Below, one piece after another: positions 1 to 6,963 of a DNA stretch of 26,371 nucleotides; position 1 is the stretch's first letter, and every line of letters starts with the position of its first letter. The DNA is taken from the NCBI RefSeq assembly GCF_000720455.1, contig NZ_JOAK01000048.1, forward strand, positions 1-26,371, in the 5' to 3' direction. A model generated the notes under the pieces. That model saw nothing but the letters and a program-made list of their open reading frames with translations. It did no database searches and had not been told where the DNA came from. The translations under genes were made by a program, and so were the position numbers. Origin of the DNA: Streptomyces virginiae. GTDB lineage: Bacteria > Actinomycetota > Actinomycetes > Streptomycetales > Streptomycetaceae.

Positions 1-95
1 TCCCGCGTCGGGCAGGCTCCGGAAACCGTCCCCTTGGCCCGGGAGTCCACAGCCTGGGGCGTGTCCGGGGCACTGACGGAGCACTGCCGTGGGGT

Positions 96-117
96 GGGGA
101 CACGGCGGAGTGTCCCC
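96..117. terminator. Perfect 8-bp hairpin, possible terminator
   Basis: GGGGACAC at 96-103 pairs perfectly with GTGTCCCC at 110-117 across a 6-base loop. There is no U-tract, as is usual for high-GC actinobacteria. It probably belongs to a gene to the left of the window. Assignment as a terminator is inference from structure alone. Confidence 0.35.
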
Positions 118-212
118 GCAGGACGAGCGCGCACCGCCGGGTACGGCCGCGAGATGCGGTACCGCGCGAGCCGAGGAGACACTCCGGCGGGGCACCGCCC
201 CACACCACCGAG

Positions 213-255
213 CCCCGCCGGCGATTGAGGCGCGGGGTCTGGGGCAGAGCCCCAG
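213..255. repeat. Two-hairpin intergenic element with CTGGGGC stem
   Basis: Two stem-loops lie back to back: CCCCGC (213-218) with GCGGGG (232-237), and CTGGGGC (239-245) with GCCCCAG (249-255) around a 3-base loop. The block reading GATTGAGGCGCGGGG followed by a GGGGC/GCCCC hairpin resembles an element I recall seeing often between Streptomyces genes. That recollection cannot be checked here. It may act as a terminator or as a dispersed palindromic repeat. Confidence 0.4.
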
Positions 256-430
256 CACCACCGGCCGACCGGGGTCGGCACCCCCGGCGGGAGCCACCCG
301 GCCGGGCCGGAGCGGAACCGCTTCATGTCGTCAAAGTCCCGTCCGTTGACCGCAAACGACCGCGGCGCGACGTAACGTGACCGACTACTCCAACTGTGCA
401 AGGCGGTCTTGCCCCACGCTGTGACGCGGC

Positions 431-472
431 CTACGTTCTACTCCCTACGCATACCGTCTACGTGCGTAGAAC
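431..472. promoter_or_regulatory. Nested repeats, candidate operator of the pyrimidine operon
   Basis: Within 42 bases just upstream of the first start codon there are three CTACG units (431, 445 and 458, spaced 14 and 13 bases) and two nested inverted repeats: GTTCTAC (435-441) with GTAGAAC (466-472), and CTACGCA (445-451) with TGCGTAG (463-469). The block ends 28 bases before the ATG at 501, where a repressor could block RNA polymerase or elongation. No regulator gene is next to it in the window, so the binding protein is unknown. Confidence 0.5.
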
Positions 473-500
473 TCGGCGTTCCCGTCACAAGGAGCAGCTC

Positions 501-1343
501 ATGGCCCAAGTCGTCCGCGCCGCGCTGGTCCAGGCCACCTGGACCGGAGACACCGAATCGATGATCGCCAAGCACGAGGAGTACGCCCGCCGGGCCGCCG
601 CCGAAGGCGCGAAGATCATCGGCTTCCAGGAAGTGTTCAACGCCCCCTACTTCTGCCAGGTCCAGGAGCCCGAGCACTACCGCTGGGCCGAGGCCGTCCC
701 CGACGGCCCGACCGTCCGCCGCATGCAGGACCTCGCCCGCGAGACCGGGATGGTCATCGTCGTCCCCGTCTTCGAGCTGGAGAGCGCGGGCTTCTACTAC
801 AACACCGCCGCCGTCATCGACGCCGACGGCACCTACCTCGGCAAGTACCGCAAGCACCACATCCCGCAGGTCAAGGGCTTCTGGGAGAAGTACTACTTCC
901 GTCCGGGCAACCTCGGCTGGCCCGTCTTCGACACCGCCGTCGGCCGGATCGGCGTCTACATCTGCTACGACCGCCATTTCCCCGAGGGCTGGCGCGAACT
1001 GGGCCTGGCCGGCGCCCAGCTGGTCTACAACCCGTCCGCCACCCACCGCGGCCTCTCCGCCTACCTCTGGCAGCTGGAACAGCCCGCCGCGGCCGTCGCC
1101 AACGAGTACTTCGTCGCCGCGATCAACCGCATCGGCCAGGAGGAGTACGGCGACAACGACTTCTACGGCACCAGCTACTTCGTCGACCCGCGCGGCCGGT
1201 TCGTCGGCGACGTCGCCAGCGACAAGGAGGAGGAACTCCTCGTCCGCGACCTCGACTTCGACCTGATCAAGGAGGTCCGCGACCAGTGGGCCTTCTACCG
1301 CGACCGCCGCCCCGACGCCTACGGAGGGCTCGTACAGCCGTGA
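501..1343 (+). CDS. Beta-ureidopropionase (nitrilase-family carbon-nitrogen hydrolase)
   Basis: A 280-residue cytoplasmic nitrilase-superfamily amidohydrolase. The catalytic triad is visible: Glu44 (GFQEVF), Lys118 (KYRKHHIP) and Cys155 (ICYDRHFPE). The segments around NPSATHRGLS, the INRIG motif and FYGTSYFVDP resemble eukaryotic beta-ureidopropionase (UPB1), which splits N-carbamoyl-beta-alanine into beta-alanine, CO2 and ammonia. I chose ATG 501 because AAGGAG lies at 489-494 with six bases of spacing; an upstream in-frame start at 396 would add 35 residues unlike the family. Its GTGA junction with the next gene (4-base overlap) and the dihydropyrimidinase two genes on support this role over N-carbamoylputrescine amidase or a general nitrilase. 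Exact substrate is inferred from context. Confidence 0.85.
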   Translation: MAQVVRAALVQATWTGDTESMIAKHEEYARRAAAEGAKIIGFQEVFNAPYFCQVQEPEHYRWAEAVPDGPTVRRMQDLARETGMVIVVPVFELESAGFYYNTAAVIDADGTYLGKYRKHHIPQVKGFWEKYYFRPGNLGWPVFDTAVGRIGVYICYDRHFPEGWRELGLAGAQLVYNPSATHRGLSAYLWQLEQPAAAVANEYFVAAINRIGQEEYGDNDFYGTSYFVDPRGRFVGDVASDKEEELLVRDLDFDLIKEVRDQWAFYRDRRPDAYGGLVQP

Positions 1344-2635
1344 CCAACCCGACCCCGCTCCACAACCGCCACCGCACCGTCCTGCCCGACTGGCTCGCGC
1401 TCTACTACGCCAACCCCATCGAGCTCACCCATGGCGAGGGACGGCACGTCTGGGACGCCGACGGCAACCGCTACCTCGACTTCTTCGGCGGCATCCTCAC
1501 CACGATGACCGCCCACGCCCTGCCCGAGGTCACCAAGGCCGTCGCCGAGCAGGCGGGGCGGATCATCCACTCCTCCACCCTGTACCTCAACCGGCCGATG
1601 ATCGAGCTCGCCGAGCGGGTGGCGGCCCTGTCCGGCATCCCCGACGCCCGCGTCTTCTTCACGACCTCCGGCACCGAGGCCAACGACACCGCCCTGCTGC
1701 TCGCGACGACGTACCGCCGCTCCAACCAGATCCTGGCGATGCGCAACAGCTACCACGGCCGGTCCTTCTCCACCGTCTCCATCACCGGCAACCGCGGCTG
1801 GTCCCCGACCAGCCTCTCGCCGCTCCAGACGTACTACGTCCACGGCGCCGTCCGCACCCGCGGCCCCTTCGCCCACCTCGACGACACCGCCTTCACCGCC
1901 GCGGCCGTCGCCGACCTCGAAGACGTGCTCGGCCAGGCCCGCGGGGGAGTGGCCGCCCTCATCGCCGAACCCGTCCAGGGAGTAGGCGGCTTCACCTCCC
2001 CGCCCGACGGGCTGTACGGCGCCTTCCGCGAGGTCCTCGACCGCCACGGCATCCTGTGGATCAGCGATGAGGTGCAGACCGGCTGGGGCCGTACCGGCGA
2101 CCACTTCTGGGGCTGGCAGGCGCACGCCCAGAACGGCCCGCCGGACATCCTCACCTTCGCCAAGGGCATCGGCAACGGCATGTCCATCGGCGGCGTCGTG
2201 GCCCGCGCCGAGGTGATGAACTGCCTGGACTCCAACTCCATCTCCACCTTCGGCGGTTCACCCGTCACCATGGCGGCCGGCGTCGCCAACCTCGGCTACC
2301 TGCTGGAACACGACCTCCAGGGCAACGCCCGACGCGTCGGCGGCCTGCTCCTGGAGCGGCTGCGCGGGATCGCCGCCACCGTCCCCGCCGTACGTGAGGT
2401 CCGCGGCCGGGGCCTGATGGCCGGCATCGAACTCACCAAGCCCGGCACCGACCAGGCCGACCCGGACGCCGCCTCCGCCGTCCTTGAGGCCGCCCGCGAA
2501 GGCGGCCTGCTCCTCGGCAAGGGCGGCGGCCACAACACCAGCGTGCTGCGCATCGCGCCGCCGCTCTCCCTCACCGTCGCCGAGGCGGAAGAGGGCGCCG
2601 AGATCCTCGAACAGGCTTTGCGCGGCATCCAGTAG
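1340..2635 (+). CDS. Class III PLP aminotransferase, probably beta-alanine/3-aminoisobutyrate type
   Basis: A 431-residue fold-type I, class III aminotransferase. Visible landmarks are GTEAND (111-116) for the cofactor phosphate, YHGRS (138-142), AEPVQGVGG (209-217), the cofactor-binding Asp243 in ISDEVQTGWGRTG, and the Schiff-base Lys275 in LTFAKGIGNG. These features and the length fit the AGXT2-like group (alanine-glyoxylate or 3-aminoisobutyrate-pyruvate). GTG 1340 overlaps the stop of the previous gene (GTGA) and is served by GGAGGG at 1323-1328. In this operon it most likely takes the amino group off beta-alanine, giving malonate semialdehyde. An ornithine- or GABA-type activity cannot be excluded from sequence alone. 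No malonate semialdehyde dehydrogenase follows in the window. Confidence 0.85.
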   Translation: MTNPTPLHNRHRTVLPDWLALYYANPIELTHGEGRHVWDADGNRYLDFFGGILTTMTAHALPEVTKAVAEQAGRIIHSSTLYLNRPMIELAERVAALSGIPDARVFFTTSGTEANDTALLLATTYRRSNQILAMRNSYHGRSFSTVSITGNRGWSPTSLSPLQTYYVHGAVRTRGPFAHLDDTAFTAAAVADLEDVLGQARGGVAALIAEPVQGVGGFTSPPDGLYGAFREVLDRHGILWISDEVQTGWGRTGDHFWGWQAHAQNGPPDILTFAKGIGNGMSIGGVVARAEVMNCLDSNSISTFGGSPVTMAAGVANLGYLLEHDLQGNARRVGGLLLERLRGIAATVPAVREVRGRGLMAGIELTKPGTDQADPDAASAVLEAAREGGLLLGKGGGHNTSVLRIAPPLSLTVAEAEEGAEILEQALRGIQ

Positions 2636-2644
2636 GGGGACAAC

Positions 2645-4045
2645 ATGAGCAACCGCACCCTGATCAGCGGCGGCCTGGTCGTCACCGCCGCCGACGAACT
2701 CCACGCGGACGTCCTGATCGAGGACGGCCGCGTGGCGGCGCTCGCCGCCCACGGCTCCGCGGCCGCCGGCGCCTGGACGGCCGACCGCACGATCGACGCG
2801 ACCGGGAAGTACGTCATCCCGGGCGGGGTCGACGCGCACACCCACATGGAGCTCCCCTTCGGCGGGACCGCCGCCTCGGACACCTTCGAGACCGGCACCA
2901 GAGCCGCCGCCTGGGGCGGCACCACGACCATCGTCGACTTCGCCGTGCAGAGCGTGGGCCACTCCCTGCGCGAGGGGCTCGACACCTGGTACGCCAAGGC
3001 CGACGGCAACTGCGCCGTCGACTACGCCTTCCACATGATCCTCTCCGACGTCAACGAGGGCACCCTGAAGGAGATGGACCTCCTCGTCGGCGAAGGAGTC
3101 ACCTCCTTCAAGCTGTTCATGGCCTACCCGGGCGTCTTCTACAGCGACGACGGGCAGATCCTGCGCGCCATGCAGCGCGGTGCCTCCAACGGCGGGCTGA
3201 TCATGATGCACGCCGAGAACGGCATCGCGATCGACGTCCTCGTCGAACAGGCCCTGGCCCGCGGGGAGACCGACCCCCGCCACCACGGCGAGGTCCGCAA
3301 GGTGCTCCTGGAAGCGGAGGCCACCCACCGCGCCATCCAGCTCGCCCGGGTCGCGGGCTCCCCGCTGTACGTCGTGCACGTCTCGGCGGAGGAGGCGGTG
3401 GCCGAGCTGGCCGCCGCCCGTGACAAGGGCCTGCCGGTCTTCGGGGAGACCTGTCCGCAGTACCTGTTCCTGTCCACCGACAACCTGGAGGAGCCCGACT
3501 TCCAGGGCGCCAAGTACGTCTGCTCCACCCCGCTGAGGCCGCGCGAACACCAGGCCGCTCTGTGGCGGGGGCTGCGCACCAACGACCTCCAGGTGGTCTC
3601 CACCGACCACTGCCCCTTCTGCTTCCGGGGCCAGAAGGAGCTCGGCCGGGGCGACTTCTCGAAGATCCCCAACGGGCTGCCCGGGGTGGAGAACCGCATG
3701 GACCTCCTCCACCAGGCCGTGGTGGACGGGCACATCAGCCGCCGCCGGTGGATCGAGATCGCCTGCGCCGCGCCCGCCCGGATGTTCGGCCTCTACCCGA
3801 AGAAGGGCACCATCGCGCCGGGGGCCGACGCCGACATCGTCCTCTACGATCCGCACGCCGAGCAGGTCATCTCCGCCGAGACGCACCACATGAACGTGGA
3901 CTACTCGGCGTACGAGGGCAAGCGGATCACCGGACGCGTCGACACCGTCCTCTCGCGCGGCGAACTCGTCATCGACCGGCGCGAGTACACCGGCCGGGCC
4001 GGCCACGGGGCCTTCGTCCACCGCTCCACCTGCCAGTACCTGTAA
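2645..4045 (+). CDS. hydA: Dihydropyrimidinase / D-hydantoinase
   Basis: A 466-residue cyclic amidohydrolase that opens the ring of 5,6-dihydrouracil or dihydrothymine (and often 5-substituted hydantoins) to the N-carbamoyl amino acid. All metal-site residues are present: His65 and His67 (DAHTHMELPFGG), Lys156 (SFKLFMAY, normally carboxylated and bridging two zinc ions), His189 (MMHAENG), His245 (VVHVSAEE) and Asp321 (STDHCPF). Length is normal for the family (about 460-480). ATG 2645 follows the previous stop by nine bases, and its ribosome site AGGGGGA (2634-2640) overlaps that stop, so translation is probably coupled. It supplies the substrate of the beta-ureidopropionase encoded first in the operon. 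Allantoinase is less likely given the SFKLFMAY and CPF motifs. Confidence 0.92.
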   Translation: MSNRTLISGGLVVTAADELHADVLIEDGRVAALAAHGSAAAGAWTADRTIDATGKYVIPGGVDAHTHMELPFGGTAASDTFETGTRAAAWGGTTTIVDFAVQSVGHSLREGLDTWYAKADGNCAVDYAFHMILSDVNEGTLKEMDLLVGEGVTSFKLFMAYPGVFYSDDGQILRAMQRGASNGGLIMMHAENGIAIDVLVEQALARGETDPRHHGEVRKVLLEAEATHRAIQLARVAGSPLYVVHVSAEEAVAELAAARDKGLPVFGETCPQYLFLSTDNLEEPDFQGAKYVCSTPLRPREHQAALWRGLRTNDLQVVSTDHCPFCFRGQKELGRGDFSKIPNGLPGVENRMDLLHQAVVDGHISRRRWIEIACAAPARMFGLYPKKGTIAPGADADIVLYDPHAEQVISAETHHMNVDYSAYEGKRITGRVDTVLSRGELVIDRREYTGRAGHGAFVHRSTCQYL

Positions 4046-4064
4046 GCCCGTAAGGAGCCGCCCC

Positions 4065-5081
4065 ATGGACTTCGGCCTCGTCCTGCAAACAGATCCGCCC
4101 GCCTCGCAGGTGGTCAGCCTCATGCGCCGCGCCGAGCGCAACGGCTTCCGCTACGGCTGGACCTTCGACTCCGCCGTGCTGTGGCAGGAGCCGTTCGTCA
4201 TCTACAGCCAGATCCTCGCCAACACGCAGAAGATGCACATCGGCCCGATGGTGACCAACCCGGGCACCCGCACCTGGGAGGTCACCGCCTCCACCTTCGC
4301 CACCCTCAACGACATGTACGGCAACCGCACCGTCTGCGGGATCGGCCGCGGCGACTCCGCGATGCGGGTCGCCGGCCGGGCGCCCAACACCCTGGCCCGG
4401 CTCGGGGAGGCCATCGAGGTCATCCGCGACCTCGCCGAGGGCCGCGAGGCCGAGGTCGACGGCAAGCCGCTGCGGATCCCGTGGATCAAGGACGGGAAAC
4501 TGCCCGTCTGGATGGCCGCGTACGGGCCGAAGGCGCTCGCCCTCACCGGTCAGAAGGCCGACGGGTTCATCCTCCAGCTCGCCGACCTCTACCTCACGGA
4601 GTGGATGGTCAAGGCCGTACGGCAGGCCGCGACCGAGGCGGGCCGGGACCCGGACGCCATCACCATCTGCGTGGCGGCCCCCGCCTACGTCACGGCCGAC
4701 GACTCGGCCGAAGCCCTGGCCCACGCGCGGGACCAGTGCCGCTGGTTCGGCGGCATGGTCGGCAACCACGTCGCCGACCTCGTCTCCCGCTACGGCGAGC
4801 ACTCCACCATGGTCCCGGAGGAGCTCACCGAATACATCAAGGCCCGCCAGGGCTACGACTACAGCCACCACGGCCGCGCCGGGAACCCGTCCACCGACTT
4901 CGTCCCCGACGAGATCGTCGACCGCTTCTGCCTGCTCGGCCCGGCCGAGGCGCACATCGAGAAGCTGCGGGCCCTGCGCGACCTGGGCGTCGACCAGTTC
5001 GCGGTCTACGACATGCACGACGCCCGGGAGGCCACCATCGACGCGTACGGCTCCCACGTCATCCCGGTCCTGCGGGACTGA
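4065..5081 (+). CDS. LLM-class F420-dependent oxidoreductase (TIGR03842-like)
   Basis: A 338-residue bacterial-luciferase-like TIM-barrel protein. DFGLVLQTDPP at the start, the GIGRGDSAMRVAGR segment (92-105), LPVWMAAYGPKAL (146-158) and the late LGPAEAHIEKL segment are typical of the F420-binding side of this superfamily, related to methylene-tetrahydromethanopterin reductase; I believe it matches TIGR03842. The ribosome site AAGGAG (4052-4057) sits seven bases before ATG 4065, and the gene lies 19 bases after hydA as the last gene of the operon. The substrate is unknown. Its position in a pyrimidine operon lacking a dihydropyrimidine dehydrogenase suggests a redox step on a pyrimidine or breakdown product. 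FMN instead of F420 cannot be excluded by eye. Confidence 0.82.
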   Translation: MDFGLVLQTDPPASQVVSLMRRAERNGFRYGWTFDSAVLWQEPFVIYSQILANTQKMHIGPMVTNPGTRTWEVTASTFATLNDMYGNRTVCGIGRGDSAMRVAGRAPNTLARLGEAIEVIRDLAEGREAEVDGKPLRIPWIKDGKLPVWMAAYGPKALALTGQKADGFILQLADLYLTEWMVKAVRQAATEAGRDPDAITICVAAPAYVTADDSAEALAHARDQCRWFGGMVGNHVADLVSRYGEHSTMVPEELTEYIKARQGYDYSHHGRAGNPSTDFVPDEIVDRFCLLGPAEAHIEKLRALRDLGVDQFAVYDMHDAREATIDAYGSHVIPVLRD

Positions 5082-5093
5082 CCCCGTCGCGCT

Positions 5094-5119
5094 GGCGGGG
5101 CCCCCGTGCGGGCCCCGCC
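5094..5119. terminator. Strong terminator hairpin closing the pyrimidine operon
   Basis: GGCGGGGCCC (5094-5103) pairs perfectly over ten bases with GGGCCCCGCC (5110-5119) around a six-base loop, starting 12 bases after the stop of the LLM gene. There is no U-tract, as expected for Streptomyces. It separates the operon from the phosphatase gene that follows on the same strand. Confidence 0.75.
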
Positions 5120-5173
5120 CCGAACTCCCCGTACGTGATGATGTGTTCGAGCGGGACCAGCCGCGAACACGAC

Positions 5174-5192
5174 GCATCGTCACGAGCGATGC
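5174..5192. promoter_or_regulatory. Small inverted repeat upstream of the phosphatase gene
   Basis: GCATCG (5174-5179) and CGATGC (5187-5192) form a dyad with a seven-base spacer, 22 bases before the ATG at 5215. It could be an operator or a leader hairpin next to the ribosome site. Weakly supported, because short dyads are common in GC-rich DNA. Confidence 0.25.
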
Positions 5193-5214
5193 CCGGGAAA
5201 CAGGGGGAGAGCCG

Positions 5215-5952
5215 ATGAACCGGCACATCGAGTTCGGCCGACTGCACAACTTCCGTGACGTGGGCGGATACCGGTCCGCCGACGGCCGCACGGTCGCATG
5301 GCGGACGCTGTACCGGGCCGACTCGCTCGGCAAGCTGCAGGGCGCCGACTGGGAGCGGTTCCTGGAACTGGGCGTCGGGACCGTGATCGACCTGCGCTAC
5401 CCGTGGGAGATCGAGGCGAAGGGCCGGATCCCCGAGGCGGAACGGTTCCGCTACGTCAACCTGAGCATCGAGCACCGCCCCTACGACCAGGCCGAGATCG
5501 ACCCCGGCATCGACCCCTGGCGCTATCTCGCGGACCGTTTCGCAGAGGTCACCGAGGACGGCGCCGAGGAGATCCGGCAGGTCATCGAGGAGATCGCCGA
5601 ATCGCCCGGCCCCGTGGTGTTCCACTGCACCTCGGGCAAGGACCGGACCGGGCTGATCGCCGCCTTCGTCCTGACCCTGCTCGGAGTGGACCGGGAGGAG
5701 ATCCTCGCCGACTTCGCGCTGACCGAACTGGCCACCGAGCGCCTCGCCGCCGACTGGCGCACCGCCAACCCCGACCGGGTCATGAAGTGGCCGAGCTACG
5801 GGCGCGCCCCCGCGGTGATCATGGAGCTGGTGCTGGCGGACCTGGAGGCCCGCCACGGATCCGTGCACGGCTACCTCACCGACCGCGTCGGACTGTCGGA
5901 GCGCACGGTGGAGCGCCTGCGCGCCCGCCTGCTGACCGGCGGGAACGACTGA
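5215..5952 (+). CDS. Tyrosine-protein phosphatase (Y_phosphatase3 / MptpB-like)
   Basis: A 245-residue cysteine phosphatase. The P-loop HCTSGKDRTG (137-146) carries the nucleophile Cys138 and phosphate-binding Arg144, and the N-terminal NFRDVGGYRSADGR segment (12-25) and LYRADSLGKL (32-41) are the usual signature of the family that includes Mycobacterium PtpB, which acts on phosphotyrosine and in some members phosphoinositides or phosphoserine/threonine. The extra Lys and Asp in the P-loop (GKDR) are typical of this group. ATG 5215 has GGGGGAG at 5203-5209. A GTG at 5143 in frame would add 24 residues but has no clear ribosome site. It is separated from the previous operon by a terminator and seems to be its own unit. 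No partner kinase is nearby. Confidence 0.85.
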   Translation: MNRHIEFGRLHNFRDVGGYRSADGRTVAWRTLYRADSLGKLQGADWERFLELGVGTVIDLRYPWEIEAKGRIPEAERFRYVNLSIEHRPYDQAEIDPGIDPWRYLADRFAEVTEDGAEEIRQVIEEIAESPGPVVFHCTSGKDRTGLIAAFVLTLLGVDREEILADFALTELATERLAADWRTANPDRVMKWPSYGRAPAVIMELVLADLEARHGSVHGYLTDRVGLSERTVERLRARLLTGGND

Positions 5953-5967
5953 CGCCGACAGGACCCC

Positions 5968-6008
5968 CCGGGGCGGTTCACCCGCAGGCCACCCGGTGGC
6001 CGCCCCGG
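5968..6008. terminator. Compound hairpin terminator after the phosphatase gene
   Basis: An outer nine-base stem, CCGGGGCGG (5968-5976) with CCGCCCCGG (6000-6008), encloses an inner GGCCAC/GTGGCC hairpin (5987-5992 with 5996-6001, sharing two bases at 6000-6001, so the two stems may be alternatives). It begins 16 bases after the stop codon of the phosphatase gene. It probably ends that transcript before the inositol-monophosphatase-like gene. Confidence 0.55.
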
Positions 6009-6059
6009 CGTCCGGCACCGGCAGTGGGGTTTGTCGGCCGGGCGTGCTTTGCTGGAGGC

Positions 6060-6884
6060 ATGATCGATGAGTTCCTGGCCCATGGCCTGCCCGATGTGGA
6101 AGAAGCCGTCCGCAAGGCGGCGGCGATCGAGATCATGCCGAGATTCAGGCAGCTCGCCGAGCACGAGGTCGACGAGAAGAGCGGCCCGCACGACCTGGTG
6201 ACCGTCGCCGACCGCAAGGCCGAGGAACACCTCACGGCCTCCCTGACGCGACTGCTGCCCGGCTCGGCCGTGGTCGGCGAGGAAGCCGTCCACGCCGACC
6301 CCACCGTGTACGAGGCGCTGCGCGCGGACGCCCCCGTGTGGATCGTCGACCCCGTCGACGGCACCCGCCAGTTCGTGGCCGGCGACCCGGCCTTCTGCAC
6401 CCTGGTCGCGCTGGCCCACCGCGGCGAGATCCTCGCCTCCTGGACCTTCGCCCCGGCCCTGGAGGAGCTGGCGACCGCCGTGCGCGGACAGGGCGCGTAC
6501 GTCAACGGGCAGCGGATCCACAGCGGTTCGCCCGCGCCCGGCGCCGACCTGCGGGTCGCCATCGCCCACCCGCTCTACACCTCCGACGAGAACAAGCGCA
6601 CCCTGGCCCGGCTGGACGTACCCGGCGTCGCCGCCAGGCCCTGCGGTTCGGCCGGCCTGGAGTACCTGAAGGTGGCCCGCGGGGAGATGGACGCCCTCGC
6701 CTTCACCTGGCCCTCGGCCTGGGACCACGCCGCCGGACTGCTGCTGGTCGCCGAGGCCGGCGGCGCGCAGAGCACCGTCGACGGGGTCCCCTTCCGGGTG
6801 GACCGCGACAACGCCCTGCCGTTCGCCGTCGGGCGGGACGAGGCCACCGCCGTACGCATCCGGGAGCTGCTCCGGGACGCGTAG
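6060..6884 (+). CDS. Inositol monophosphatase family protein (possible histidinol-phosphatase)
   Basis: A 274-residue lithium-sensitive-type phosphatase fold. The metal-binding signatures are complete: VVGEEAVH (71-78), DPVDGTRQF (97-105, with Asp97 and Asp100), and [15 protein letters not shown] (221-235, with Asp222). Members of this family remove phosphate from inositol phosphates, histidinol phosphate, fructose-1,6-bisphosphate or 3'-phosphoadenosine-5'-phosphate, and the substrate here cannot be told from the motifs. Start is ATG 6060; no other in-frame start fits the family's N-terminus. GGAGG (6054-6058) is only one base from the ATG, unusually close, so the mRNA may be leaderless or use a different site. 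A terminator-like structure lies upstream, so the gene seems to be expressed alone. Confidence 0.85.
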   Translation: MIDEFLAHGLPDVEEAVRKAAAIEIMPRFRQLAEHEVDEKSGPHDLVTVADRKAEEHLTASLTRLLPGSAVVGEEAVHADPTVYEALRADAPVWIVDPVDGTRQFVAGDPAFCTLVALAHRGEILASWTFAPALEELATAVRGQGAYVNGQRIHSGSPAPGADLRVAIAHPLYTSDENKRTLARLDVPGVAARPCGSAGLEYLKVARGEMDALAFTWPSAWDHAAGLLLVAEAGGAQSTVDGVPFRVDRDNALPFAVGRDEATAVRIRELLRDA

Positions 6885-6963
6885 GGGGTCCGGCGGGTCC
6901 GGCCCCACCGGCCCGTCGCAATATCCTGGAGGTGCAAGCGCCGCCGGAAACGAAGGAGTGCAA

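Larger units (their letters stand above)
1..500. other. Non-coding leader region upstream of the pyrimidine operon
   Basis: I find no convincing gene in these 500 bases. The short open frames here have no good ribosome site and no recognisable domain. The stretch holds two hairpin elements (near 96-117 and 213-255), which probably end transcription of a gene lying before the window, and then the promoter and operator region of the first operon, with repeats at 431-472. A TTGAC at 346-350 could be a -35 element, but no -10 at a normal spacing is clear. An interrupted palindrome ACGTAACGT lies at 370-378. Confidence 0.6.

Noticed and set aside
34..349. Short forward frames in the first 350 bases
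   Set aside because: No ribosome site, Arg/Pro/Gly-rich translation, and they run through two hairpins; treated as non-coding.
372..381. GTAAC-GTGAC as a possible GlnR (nitrogen) box
   Set aside because: The spacing and the second half-site do not fit the gTnAC-n6-GaAAC pattern; too weak to call, though nitrogen control of this operon would make sense.
396..500. N-terminal extension of the beta-ureidopropionase from an upstream start
   Set aside because: The extension crosses the repeat-rich operator-like region, does not resemble the family, and ATG 501 has a strong ribosome site.
2258..4141. A 627-residue open frame on the reverse strand opposite hydA
   Set aside because: It mirrors a clear dihydropyrimidinase with all metal ligands. 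Its translation is Gly/Val/Asp-rich with no domain, which is a GC-bias shadow. The same holds for the long antisense frames opposite nearly every other gene.
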